From the NCBI RefSeq assembly GCF_000317105.1, contig NC_019693.1, forward strand, positions 186,001-250,000: a stretch of 64,000 bases of DNA, in the 5' to 3' direction. Positions 27,445 to 35,274 of the stretch are shown here, piece by piece; positions within the stretch are counted from its first letter, which is position 1, and each line of letters opens with the position of its first letter. The notes under the pieces were generated by a model. The model saw only the letters and a list, made by a program, of their open reading frames with translations, ran no database searches and had not been told where the DNA came from. The translations under genes were made by a program, and so were the position numbers. This stretch comes from Oscillatoria acuminata PCC 6304. GTDB taxonomy: Bacteria; Cyanobacteriota; Cyanobacteriia; Cyanobacteriales; Laspinemataceae.

Positions 27445-27726
27445 CTAGTTTAACGGTTTGCTTAGGGTTCTCCAACTCCTGTACTGGTTCTTGGGAGTGG
27501 CTTGATTTTGCTTAACTCGCTCTAGCAATCCAGGAATTTCTAATAGTTCTTGGGTTGCCGTCTCGCTTTCAGCATTAGCCAAATAAGCTGCAAAATCAGC
27601 AAGCACCCGTAATCGCTCAGGGGAAAGTTGTTTGAGTAAATCATTAAGCTGACTCTGTAACTCTGTTACAGACATTGGAGCCGCTGATTCTGTATCCTGG
27701 ATTGGGGAATTATCCATAGTACCCAT
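27445..27726 (-). CDS. Orphan antitoxin-like small protein
   Basis: 93 residues. A polar leader is followed by MSVTELQSQLNDLLKQLSPE, RLRVLADFAAYLANAESETA and the motif LLEIPGLLERV. This layout is common in cyanobacterial antitoxin-like proteins that precede RelE/ParE toxins. No such toxin follows; a UPF0175 gene begins 24 bp downstream. It may be an orphan or may have lost its partner. Function is inferred from pattern and neighbourhood only. Confidence 0.6.
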   Translation of the reverse strand: MGTMDNSPIQDTESAAPMSVTELQSQLNDLLKQLSPERLRVLADFAAYLANAESETATQELLEIPGLLERVKQNQATPKNQYRSWRTLSKPLN

Positions 27727-27777
27727 TGCCGACTTCTCGCTTCTTAAGGTTCAGTCTCCATTTTAGGATAACTCAAT

Positions 27778-27926
27778 GCAGTTGTTGTGGGGAGGTGACG
27801 GTGGCTAAAACTTGTTTAATTTGAGTGAGTTCGATTTCCAAGCTGGTGACTCGTGCTGCGATCGCCTGGGGTTGATTTTCAGTAGGTTGCCGAGTCAGGG
27901 TCAGGGTTGAGTTTTCAGATAATTGG
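27778..27926 (-). pseudogene. Remnant of the small antitoxin gene found intact at 29473-29685
   Basis: The sequence TTGTTGTGGGGAGGTGACGG to GGGTTGAGTTTTCAG matches 29569-29703 almost base for base. It covers only the first half of that gene, with the codon that would be its start changed. It forms the left part of module copy A, followed by a GAAACC palindrome pair and a TAAAAT box. Confidence 0.7.
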
Positions 27927-28110
27927 AGTCTCAGGATGATTATAACTCATCTTTTCAGGGGAGAAACTGAGTTTTGAACCGCCGGAAAAAACCGGGTTTC
28001 TAGCCGCATCTCGATTCCTTCACCCAGATTTAACAAAGAAACCCGGTTTCTGAGGTTGGGGCATGGGGTAAAATAGAGGTACTGTTCCGGTGTATCCGGT
28101 GTAATGGTGG
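27927..28110. repeat. Recurring upstream module, copy A
   Basis: TATAACTCATCTTTTCAGGG is followed by AAACCGGGTTTCTAGCCGC, CATCTCGATTCCTTCACC, AAGAAACCCGGTTTCTGAGG and GGGGTAAAATAGAGG. The same order occurs before the genes at 29.0, 29.9 and 30.9 kb. It precedes mntA here. Copy A has lost the ATGGATGAACA tail seen in copies B and D. Confidence 0.75.
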
Positions 28111-28195
28111 TGCAGTAGAGAGGAAAATTAGTCCACGACTCAGGCAATGATGATGACAGAGGACAGACTTAGGCGAATTGGAGGTGAAGGTTAAC

Positions 28196-28528
28196 ATGAT
28201 CCAGACTGCGATCGCACTGCCGATGGAAAAAATTGCTGAATTTTGCCAAAAGTGGAAGGTAACCGAGTTGGCTTTATTTGGCTCGATTCTCCGGGATGAT
28301 TTTAATGGGAATAGTGATGTTGATGTGATGGTGCAATTTCATCCCGAAGCGCATCCTACTCTGTTTGATTTAGCTGAAATGGAAGAGGAACTCAAACAAC
28401 TATTTCAGCGAGATGTTGATTTAATCACTCGGAAGGGAATTGAAACCAGTCGTAACTATCTGCGTCGCCAAGCTATTCTATCTTCTGCACAGGTGATTTA
28501 TGGAACGGGATGTTCAATCGTTGCTTGA
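28196..28528 (+). CDS. mntA: MntA-type nucleotidyltransferase antitoxin
   Basis: 110 residues from ATG 28196, chosen because GGAGGTGAAGG lies about 6 nt upstream; 28178 is an alternative. The minimal nucleotidyltransferase motif GSILRDDFNGNSDVDVMV holds the catalytic acids, followed by DVDLITRKGIE. MntA proteins AMPylate and silence the HEPN toxin HepT. The gene overlaps the hepT gene by 29 bp, as is usual for this pair. Confidence 0.92.
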   Translation: MIQTAIALPMEKIAEFCQKWKVTELALFGSILRDDFNGNSDVDVMVQFHPEAHPTLFDLAEMEEELKQLFQRDVDLITRKGIETSRNYLRRQAILSSAQVIYGTGCSIVA

Positions 28529-28835
28529 TATGTTGCAATCAGCCGAAATTGTAATGGACTATATTTCTGGGCGATCGCGAAATGACTTAGCCACTGATTT
28601 ACAATTACAGGATGCGATCATTCGTCGGCTGTTAATCATTGGAGAAGCAGCAAAACGGGTTTCCGAACCCACTCGTAACAGGTTAACCACAATTCCCTGG
28701 TCAGTCATTAACGGTATGAGAAATCGACTTGTTCATGAATATGATGGGATTGACCTCGATGTAGTTTGGGATACCGCTGTGAAGAGTTTACCGAGGTTAA
28801 TTTTAGAGCTAAAAAAAGTTATCCCTACCCCATAA
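28500..28835 (+). CDS. hepT: HepT-type HEPN (DUF86) toxin
   Basis: 111 residues. The HEPN RX4HxY motif appears as RNRLVHEYDGID near residue 80; in HepT this forms the RNase site and its Tyr is AMPylated by MntA. IIRRLLIIGEAAKRVSE is the other conserved family helix. The start overlaps mntA by 29 bp. Predicted RNase toxin of a type VII (HEPN/MNT) toxin-antitoxin system; all key residues look intact. Confidence 0.92.
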   Translation: MERDVQSLLDMLQSAEIVMDYISGRSRNDLATDLQLQDAIIRRLLIIGEAAKRVSEPTRNRLTTIPWSVINGMRNRLVHEYDGIDLDVVWDTAVKSLPRLILELKKVIPTP

Positions 28836-28854
28836 ATCATATAGAGTAGCTGGC

Positions 28855-29011
28855 GGGTGAAGGGGACAAGAAACCGGGTTTCTAGCAGCATCTGGATTCC
28901 TTCACCAAGATTTAACAAAGAAACCCGGTTTTTGAGGGTTGGGAATGGGTTAAAATCGGGGTCATAGTCCCCTACCCGGTGCGCGGCTATGGATGAACAG
29001 CGATCGCAGGC
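28855..29011. repeat. Recurring upstream module, copy B, with TPR-CHAT start remnant
   Basis: ACAAGAAACCGGGTTTCTAG, AACAAAGAAACCCGGTTTTT and GGGTTAAAATCGGGGTCATA are followed at 28989 by ATGGATGAACAGCGATCGCA, which matches the first codons of the TPR-CHAT gene at 30927 (MDEQR.QAYL). The similarity fades into the 3' end of the converging PIN pseudogene. It is a displaced copy of the TPR-CHAT upstream region and start. Confidence 0.75.
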
Positions 29012-29457
29012 TTATTTATCCCTGATGCCAGAACCGTTGATTGACCAGTTTTCGATGGAGAGTTCTTGGATAATGCCAAAATCAGACTCGTTGCACGTGA
29101 GGAGGGTGGCATTTTGAACCAGAGAAATGGCAGCAATTTTCAAGTCCATATTGCCTAAACGAGGGTAGGTTTTGCGGAGGCGTTGATGCTCGACTGCGGC
29201 AGGATAATCGAAGGGTAAAATGGGGATGAAACAATAGTCCTTTGCCGTTTTTTGCAGTCCTTCATAAGCGATGATTTGTTGCTCAACTGTTTTCGCTTGG
29301 GACAGAAAATTGAGTCTTCCTCTGATTTGTTCTTCATAGGTAATAACTGTGACGGCAATTTGAATCTTCTCAACGGTTGCTATTTTGCCAAAATCCGTTG
29401 ACCGGGTTCACCATTGCGTTGAATGAGACTCAGATGATCAGTATCGAGAATATACAT
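29012..29457 (-). pseudogene. Frameshifted PIN-domain (VapC-like) toxin gene
   Basis: From ATG 29457 the frame reads MYILDTDHLSLIQRNGEPGQ, a typical VapC start with its first Asp, then hits a stop after 25 codons. Shifting frame by one base restores a full PIN protein: VITYEEQIRGRLNFL, RLRKTYPRLGNMDLKIAAIS and NATLLTCNESDF with the remaining acids, ending at 29012. A single-base deletion or insertion near 29380 explains this. It follows the 70-residue antitoxin-like gene by 15 bp, so this was a complete pair whose toxin is now broken (or a sequencing error). Confidence 0.82.
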
Positions 29458-29472
29458 CGGATTTTGCTGACT

Positions 29473-29685
29473 TTATTCGGCAGTTTTGCGCCATTCTTGT
29501 CCGAGTTGAATCACCGATTCAAAGGTGGGATCATTGGCGTGACTCCCGGCAATGCGTTCCCACCAGGGTTGTTGTGGGGAGGTGACGGTGGCTAAGACTT
29601 CTTTAATTTGAGTGAGTTCGATTTCCAAGCTGGTGACTCGTGCTTCGATCGCCTGGGGTTGATTTTCAGTAGGTTGCCCGGTCAT
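29473..29685 (-). CDS. Small antitoxin-like protein of the broken PIN pair
   Basis: 70 residues (MTGQPTENQPQAIEARVTSL, then ELTQIKEVLATV, WWERIAGSHANDPTFESVIQ and GQEWRKTAE). Short proteins with the WWERI.G..ANDP motif commonly precede PIN-domain genes in cyanobacteria and are taken as antitoxins. Its PIN partner 15 bp downstream is frameshifted. Partial copies of its 5' half are found at 27.8 and 30.7 kb. Confidence 0.7.
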   Translation of the reverse strand: MTGQPTENQPQAIEARVTSLEIELTQIKEVLATVTSPQQPWWERIAGSHANDPTFESVIQLGQEWRKTAE

Positions 29686-29703
29686 AGTCAGGGTTGAGTT
29701 TTC

Positions 29704-29912
29704 AGGTGAGTTGAGTCTGTTGGATTATTATAACTCATCTTTTCAGGGAAGAAACCGGGCTTCTAGCCGCCGGAAAAGAAACCGAGTTTCTAGCCGCATC
29801 TCGATTCCTTCACCAAGATTTAACAAAGAAACCCGGTTTCTGAGGGTTGGGAATGGGGTAAAATTGGGGTCATAGTCCCCTACCTGGTGCTAGGCTATGG
29901 ATAAACAGCGGT
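29704..29912. repeat. Recurring upstream module, copy C
   Basis: TATAACTCATCTTTTCAGGG, AAGAAACCGAGTTTCTAGCC, CATCTCGATTCCTTCACCAA, AAGAAACCCGGTTTCTGAGG and GGGGTAAAATTGGGGTCATA are followed by ATGGATAAACAGCGGTCTAC at 29898. It is nearly identical to copies B and D, and the start-codon remnant has decayed. The preceding antitoxin gene is part of the larger repeated unit. Confidence 0.75.
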
Positions 29913-30335
29913 CTACGATTTAAGAAGACGAACAAAACCCGCTTGGTCGAAATGATGATCGCTAGTTAGAGCGTTGGTAATTTCTAATTGTTGCATGATT
30001 ATAAATGATGTGGCATCAACCAGTGACCAGGTTTTATCTAACCGCTTTTTTAAAAGTTCCCATGCGGCATTTTCAATCTGCTGATTGACGCGAACGAGTT
30101 GCAAATAAGGAGCAGAGTGAATCGCATCAATATATTGAAAAATTTGGGGGCGAGGAACTCTAAGTGGACTATTGAGCAATGCTACAAGTTCAAGGACAAT
30201 ATAGTTACTTGTCACCATCAAGTATTTTTGTTGTCTAGCTTGAGTAAACCATTCTACTGCATAGGGATGATCCGGTTCAGTTTTGATAAATAAGTTTGCC
30301 CAGCCAGAAGTATCAACAAATACACTATTTTTCAC
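29913..30335 (-). CDS. PIN-domain ribonuclease toxin (VapC-like)
   Basis: 140 residues from GTG 30335 (KNSVFVDTSGWANLFIKTE); this start overlaps the antitoxin stop by 11 bp and puts the catalytic VFVDTSGW Asp at the usual place. A longer frame from 30392 would overlap most of the antitoxin tail. Further PIN acids lie in NYIVLELVALLNS, SLVDATSFIIM and ALTSDHHFDQAGF. All four PIN acids appear intact. Confidence 0.88.
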   Translation of the reverse strand: MKNSVFVDTSGWANLFIKTEPDHPYAVEWFTQARQQKYLMVTSNYIVLELVALLNSPLRVPRPQIFQYIDAIHSAPYLQLVRVNQQIENAAWELLKKRLDKTWSLVDATSFIIMQQLEITNALTSDHHFDQAGFVRLLKS

Positions 30336-30573
30336 TGGACAACTCCCGTGAATAAATGGCTTCTCCAATATAGTCGTCGTGGCGAGATGCAATATCGTTA
30401 TTTTCAGCGCTTAATGTGCCAATCAGTGCGGCAATGGGATCGTCAGGTTGGGTAGCTAAGTCCTCTAATGATTTTAAGATCATGGCTTCTAAAGAGAGGT
30501 TGATGATTTGAGCTTTGGATTCTAAACGTTGGCTCAGATCGTCGGAAAGTTCAAGGTTGATTTTTCGAGTCAT
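30325..30573 (-). CDS. VapB-like antitoxin of the PIN pair
   Basis: 82 residues from ATG 30573 (MTRKINLELSDDLSQRLESK); the upstream frame to 30654 is hydrophobic and unlike the family. A ribbon-helix-helix type start (INLELSDDLSQRLESKAQ) is followed by LSLEAMILKSLEDLA and a flexible acidic tail. It overlaps the PIN gene by 11 bp, as expected for cotranslated antitoxin and toxin. Confidence 0.83.
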   Translation of the reverse strand: MTRKINLELSDDLSQRLESKAQIINLSLEAMILKSLEDLATQPDDPIAALIGTLSAENNDIASRHDDYIGEAIYSRELSSEK

Positions 30574-30649
30574 TTTAATCAGGATGATAGGAGTAATTAA
30601 TGGCTTGATTTTAACTGAAATTGCTGATATAATTAAACCAACATTGCGA

Positions 30650-30740
30650 TTCATTTTCCAAGCTGGTGACTCGTGCGGCGATCGCCTGGGGTTGATTTTC
30701 AGTAGGTTGCCGAGTCAGGGTCAGGGTTGAGTTTTTAGGT
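30650..30740 (-). pseudogene. Second remnant of the small antitoxin gene
   Basis: The minus strand encodes LTRQPTENQPQAIAARVTSL, matching the N terminus of the protein at 29473-29685, then breaks off. It forms the left end of module copy D, directly upstream of the TPR-CHAT gene's promoter region. Confidence 0.7.
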
Positions 30741-30926
30741 GATTGGAGCTTCGGGATGATTATAACTCATCTTTTCAGAGCAGAAACTGAGTTTTGAGCC
30801 GCCGGAAAAGAAACCGGGTTTCTAGCAGCATCTCGATTCCTTCACAAAGATTTAACAAAGAAACCCGGTTTCTGAGGGTTGGGAATGGGGTAAAATTGGG
30901 GTCTATCCCCTACCCGGTGCGCCACT
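30741..30926 (+). promoter_or_regulatory. TPR-CHAT upstream region (module copy D)
   Basis: The paired palindromes AAGAAACCGGGTTTCTAGC and AAGAAACCCGGTTTCTGAGG (about 30810 and 30858) are followed by TAAAAT at 30891-30896, about 30 bp before the ATG, which could serve as a -10 box. No convincing -35 is seen. The two palindromes are also inverted relative to each other, so a larger stem-loop is possible. Copies A-C of this module lie upstream in the island. Confidence 0.6.
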
Positions 30927-33900
30927 ATGGATGAACAACGAGTGCAGGCTTATCTCGCCCTGATTCAAGAACTCCTGGAATGTCCCAGTGGGGAGGAACC
31001 GCAAATCCTCAGCCAGTCCAGTGAGTTGGTGGATGAGGGGTTTGTGCAGGTGTGCGAGTTGGTGGCGGCACAGTTGCAGGAGGAGGGACAAGACAACCAG
31101 GCGCAGTTTTTGCGGGATGTGGCGCAAGAGGTGGGACAATATCTCAACAGTCAAACCTCTGCGGTAGCCACGGGTGAGGGTCCAACTCAGGGGACAGAGC
31201 AAGACTATCTCAATTTTTTGATAGAGGTGTTGGGGGCGATCGAACAGAGTCAAGGTAATCCCCAGGTGGTTTATCCTCTGCTACAACAGAACCTAGATAA
31301 GCTGGATTTGACTTTGGCTGAGACACTGCAACATCTGGCGAGTCAAGTTTTTGGGCAAGTTGAATCCAATCAAACCTATGGAATTGCAGGCTCTATATTT
31401 TTATTGAGTAATTTAATTCAACAGTTCCCATTAGGGAATCGGGCTGACAATCTGGAAATTGCGATCGCCTCGTATCAGTCTGTCTTAAAAGTCTTTACTC
31501 GTGAAGTCTATCCCGAAGATTGGGCAGGGGTTCAAAATAACTTGGGAATTACCTACTATAACCGCATCAGAGAAGATCGGGGGCAAAATATCGAAAAGTC
31601 TATTCTCTGTTACCAAGCTGCTTTAGACGTTTTTACTAGGCCTGCCTTTCCTCTAAAATGGGCAATGGCCCAAAATAACTTGGGTGAAGCCTATTTATTC
31701 CAAGTTAAAGGAGATCGAAGCGAAAATATTGAAAAGGCTATCACCTATTACGAATATGCCTTAGAAGTGTGTACCCGTCATACTTTTTCAAAACAATGGG
31801 CAATGATTCAAACTAATTTGGGTAATGCCTACTTTTTTCGCATCCGGGGAAAGCGAGAAGAAAATATAGAAAAGTCCATAAGATATTGCAAAGCTGCTTT
31901 GGAAGTCTGTACACAGGAAACATTGCCCTACGAATGGGCAAGATCTCAAAATACTTTGGGAAATTCCTATTTATTTCGCATTCGGGGTGAACGGGCAAAC
32001 AATATAGAACTTGCCATTACTGCCTTAGAATTAGCTTTAAAGGTTCGCAAACGTGAATCTTTTCCTCTCGATTGGGCAATGAGTCAAAACAACTTAGGAA
32101 ATGCATATTTATTTCGTATAAATGGTAATAAAGCAGATAATATTGAGCAAGCGATTTTCTCTATAGAAGTCGCTTTAGAATTATGTACAAATCAAACCTT
32201 GCCTTATGAATGGGCCCGAGGTCATAGTAGTTTAGGTAATGCCTACTTGTTCCGAATCCGGGGAGAACGTCTAGATAACATAGAACGGTCTATTAGAGCT
32301 TCCGAATTTGCCTTACAGGTTTATACCCACGAGTCTTTTCCAGAAGAGTGGGCAACAACCCAAAACAACTTAGGAAATGCCTATTTATACCGCATTCAAG
32401 GGGAGCGAGCGGAGAATTTAGAAAGAGCTATCACTTTCATGAAAGCGAGTTTGGAAGTCTATACTCATGAGGGCTTTCCTGAACAATGGGCAACAACCCA
32501 AAACAACTTGGGGGTTGCCTATCTATCCCGCATTCGGGGAGAGCGAGCGGAGAACCTAGAAAGAGCTATCACTTTCATGCAAACGAGTTTAGAAGTCTAT
32601 ACTCGTGAAGGCTTTCCTGAACAATGGGCAAGGACTCAAAATAACTTGGGTGAAACCTACCGTAATCGCATTCGGGGAGAGCGAGCGGAAAACCTAGAGA
32701 TATCTATCGCCTTCTTAGAAGCGAGTTTACAAGTCTATACTCGTCAAGCCTTTCCTTACGAATGGGCCAGGACTCAAAATAACTTGGGGGTTGTCTATCA
32801 AACTAGAATTCAGGGAGAGCGCGTGGAGAATCTGGACAGGGCTATCGCCTTCTTAGAAGCGAGTTTACAAGTCTATACCCGTGAAGCTTTTCCTGAAGAT
32901 TGGGCCAGGACTCAAAATAACTTGGGGAGTACCTACCAAGCTCGCATTCGTGGAGAGCGAGCGGAGAACCTGGAGAGGGCAATCTCCTACTTGGAATCCA
33001 GTTTACAAGTCTATACCCGTGAAGGCTTTCCTTACGAATGGGCAACAACTCAAGTTAACTTGGGGGGAACCTATCGTAACCGCATTCGTGGAGAGCGAGC
33101 GGAGAATCTGGACAGGGCTATCGTCTGTTCTGAAGCTGCTTTAGAAATTTATACCCGCACTGATTTTCCTCAAGAACACACAAAAACGTTAGGTATCCTA
33201 GGACTTGCCTACCAAGCCCAATCCCACTACTACAGCAACGACCCAATCAAAAAACGAACGGCTCTCCAAAATGCCTACATAGTTCTTGAACAGGCACTTG
33301 ATACCGTTGAATACTTGCGAGGAGAAATTACCTCTGGGGATGAAGCTAAACGGAAATTGAATGAAGAATGGATGGGACTCTATGTTCTTATGGTGGAAGT
33401 GTGCCTGGAGTTAGGCAAATACACCGCCGCCATTGAATATGTAGACCGCAGTAAAGCCCGCAACCTGACCGAACTGATCGCCACCCGTGACGCCTACCCA
33501 AGGGGAGACATTCCCCCCGAAGTCCGCCAACGCTTGCAACAACTCCGTCAAGCAATTTCTGAAGAAGACCGCTGCCTTAAACAAGACCCCAACCCCGACT
33601 ATACCCACATCAGCCAACTGCGGGAAGAATTCCAGGCAAACTATCCCTATAAACCTTTGAAATTCCCGGATATTCAATCTCTCCTTGACGATGAAACCGT
33701 CATCTTAGAATGGTATATCCTGGATGAAAAATTCCTCACCTTCACCCTGACTAACCAAACCCTTAACCTCTGGGCATCTTCTGAGGAAGACCGACAAAAC
33801 CTCATCGATTGGACAGTTGCCTATATCGACGACTATGACAACAACAGCCAATGGCGAGACAGCCTCCCCCAACGCCTAGAAACCCTCGCCCAAATCCTCC

Positions 33901-34910
33901 ACCTGGATGAAATCCTGCAAAACCTACGGCAAAACTTCCCCAACTGCCAAAAACTCATTCTCATCCCTCACCTGTTCCTGCACCTGTTCCCCCTCCACGC
34001 TTTACCTATCCCTGTTATTGCCACAGATGGGGTACGGGCGCAATGCTTGCGCCCAATTTCTGGCCCGAACGGTCATCAAGAGGGCCTGCACATTGCGCCC
34101 CTACAGGATATTTTTCCCAAGGGTGTCACCTACGCCCCCAACTGCCAACTGCTGCAACAAGCCCAAAATCGGCAACGCCCCCACTTTAACCAACTCTTCG
34201 CCATCCAAAACCCCACCGAAGATCTGGACTGGGCTGATGTAGAAATCGAAAACATCCGCACCCTCTTCCCCGAACCGGAAACCCTCGCGTGGGAGGACGC
34301 CACCACTGCCAACCTCCTGGACGAACAACGCCGGGAAATCCTCAGCCAAACCCATCATCTGTTCTTCTCCTGTCACGCCGCCTTTAACCCTAACTCTCCC
34401 CTGGATTCTGGCTTACTCCTGGCAGATGGAATTCTCACGTTAGAAAACATCATCGCCAACCTGAACCTCAGCAATTGCAGCCTTGTCACCCTCTCCGCCT
34501 GCGAAACCGGACAAGTCGCCATTGACACAACCGACGAATATATCAGCCTCTCCAGTGGCTTTATCCTGGCGGGTAGCCCTAGCGTCCTGGTTAGCCTCTG
34601 GTCCGTCAATCAGGTTTCTACCGCCCTGCTGCTGATTAGAACCTATGAACTGCTGCAACAACAACCAGGTCAACTCGCCCAATCCCTGCAAGCCGCTCAA
34701 AAATGGCTGCGAGAAACCACCGTCAGCGGCTTTGAGCAATGGCGACAACAATGCCCCCTATTTTCTGAGGAGTGGCGCGAAGCCTTACAACCCGTTTTTG
34801 CACAGATGGGGCAGAATAAAGAGGAGGGGATAAATCATCGCCCCTATCAATCCCCATACCACTGGGCTGCATTCTGTATCGTTGGACAGGGAGAACAAAA
34901 CAATGGTTAG
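30927..34910 (+). CDS. TPR-CHAT protease
   Basis: 1327 residues. An N-terminal helical region (1-200) precedes twelve regular 46-residue tetratricopeptide-like repeats (about 204-755) of consensus QNNLGNAYLxRIRGERAENL then ERAI...ALEVYTREGFPE.WA. The later repeats are almost identical in DNA. A linker (760-950) leads to a C-terminal CHAT caspase-like domain containing KLILIPHLFLHLFPLHALPI, the catalytic His in HHLFFSCHAAFNPNSPLDSG (near 1147) and the catalytic Cys in LVTLSACETGQ (near 1191), ending YQSPYHWAAFCIVGQ. CHAT proteases with sensor repeats cleave partner proteins in several bacterial immune systems. The two genes behind it overlap in series. No signal peptide or membrane segment is visible. 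Substrate and trigger are unknown. Confidence 0.93.
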   Translation: MDEQRVQAYLALIQELLECPSGEEPQILSQSSELVDEGFVQVCELVAAQLQEEGQDNQAQFLRDVAQEVGQYLNSQTSAVATGEGPTQGTEQDYLNFLIEVLGAIEQSQGNPQVVYPLLQQNLDKLDLTLAETLQHLASQVFGQVESNQTYGIAGSIFLLSNLIQQFPLGNRADNLEIAIASYQSVLKVFTREVYPEDWAGVQNNLGITYYNRIREDRGQNIEKSILCYQAALDVFTRPAFPLKWAMAQNNLGEAYLFQVKGDRSENIEKAITYYEYALEVCTRHTFSKQWAMIQTNLGNAYFFRIRGKREENIEKSIRYCKAALEVCTQETLPYEWARSQNTLGNSYLFRIRGERANNIELAITALELALKVRKRESFPLDWAMSQNNLGNAYLFRINGNKADNIEQAIFSIEVALELCTNQTLPYEWARGHSSLGNAYLFRIRGERLDNIERSIRASEFALQVYTHESFPEEWATTQNNLGNAYLYRIQGERAENLERAITFMKASLEVYTHEGFPEQWATTQNNLGVAYLSRIRGERAENLERAITFMQTSLEVYTREGFPEQWARTQNNLGETYRNRIRGERAENLEISIAFLEASLQVYTRQAFPYEWARTQNNLGVVYQTRIQGERVENLDRAIAFLEASLQVYTREAFPEDWARTQNNLGSTYQARIRGERAENLERAISYLESSLQVYTREGFPYEWATTQVNLGGTYRNRIRGERAENLDRAIVCSEAALEIYTRTDFPQEHTKTLGILGLAYQAQSHYYSNDPIKKRTALQNAYIVLEQALDTVEYLRGEITSGDEAKRKLNEEWMGLYVLMVEVCLELGKYTAAIEYVDRSKARNLTELIATRDAYPRGDIPPEVRQRLQQLRQAISEEDRCLKQDPNPDYTHISQLREEFQANYPYKPLKFPDIQSLLDDETVILEWYILDEKFLTFTLTNQTLNLWASSEEDRQNLIDWTVAYIDDYDNNSQWRDSLPQRLETLAQILHLDEILQNLRQNFPNCQKLILIPHLFLHLFPLHALPIPVIATDGVRAQCLRPISGPNGHQEGLHIAPLQDIFPKGVTYAPNCQLLQQAQNRQRPHFNQLFAIQNPTEDLDWADVEIENIRTLFPEPETLAWEDATTANLLDEQRREILSQTHHLFFSCHAAFNPNSPLDSGLLLADGILTLENIIANLNLSNCSLVTLSACETGQVAIDTTDEYISLSSGFILAGSPSVLVSLWSVNQVSTALLLIRTYELLQQQPGQLAQSLQAAQKWLRETTVSGFEQWRQQCPLFSEEWREALQPVFAQMGQNKEEGINHRPYQSPYHWAAFCIVGQGEQNNG
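34030..34106. repeat. Interspersed repeat inserted in frame in the CHAT domain
   Basis: TACGGGCGCAATGCTTGCGC at one end and GCACATTGCGCCCCTACAGG at the other match the intergenic repeat at 38932-38982. Translation gives about 26 extra residues (VRAQCLRPISGPNGHQEG, then LHIAPLQ) between the LHALPI strand and the VTYAPNCQLL segment of the CHAT fold, near residues 1034-1060. The frame is kept, so the loop probably tolerates it. Confidence 0.8.
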
Positions 34911-35274
34911 TCATGCCAAAAAAATTGCCGCTTTTACCGCCCTGCTGCAAGAAAATCTGAATAATTGGATTGCTAACCACGGGGAAAGTTTACTCGCATT
35001 ACAGCAGCAACTCGATGATGATGACGAAAAAAATGCCCAAGCGATTGAATCCTGGCTGAAAGAGCGTGAGGACTTATACAAACAGTACGAGGCTAAACTC
35101 GCACGCCCTAAACGCACTTTAAGCCTCAGTGGTGAAAAGGGTTTTGCGGGAATCAAAGCCCCGGGAAAGGATAAATCTTTAGCTGAACAGATTGAACAAG
35201 CGGTTAAAAACAACACCAACCTAGAGACTTCCGCCCCTTCTCCAGAGCAAGACCGTGAAAAACCTCAATCTTAG
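34903..35274 (+). CDS. Small charged protein encoded between TPR-CHAT and membrane partner
   Basis: 123 residues from ATG 34903, which overlaps the TPR-CHAT stop by 8 bp and follows GGGAGAAC. Helical and highly charged: AKKIAAFTALLQENLNNWIA, ESLLALQQQLDDDDEKNAQA, then a basic linker RPKRTLSLSGEKGFAGIKAP and a polar tail. No known domain is recognised. An in-frame ATG at 34882 is less likely. Its place between a protease and a membrane protein makes it a candidate adaptor, inhibitor or substrate. That is inference from position. Confidence 0.75.
   Translation: MVSHAKKIAAFTALLQENLNNWIANHGESLLALQQQLDDDDEKNAQAIESWLKEREDLYKQYEAKLARPKRTLSLSGEKGFAGIKAPGKDKSLAEQIEQAVKNNTNLETSAPSPEQDREKPQS

Noticed and set aside
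27778-30950. Chromosomal integron with attC-like sites between TA cassettes
   Set aside because: No integrase gene is visible, cassettes face both directions, and the repeats carry remnants of a real gene start instead of attC core sites.
31537-33194. Possible CRISPR-like periodic repeat array
   Set aside because: The 138-bp period is continuous coding sequence with TPR-type translation and has no unique spacers.
30927-34910. Identification as the TPR-CHAT subunit of a type III-E (Craspase) CRISPR system
   Set aside because: No Cas7-11 fusion gene, Csx30/31-like gene or CRISPR array is visible in the window, and the repeat architecture (twelve 46-residue units) is of the common cyanobacterial TPR-CHAT kind.
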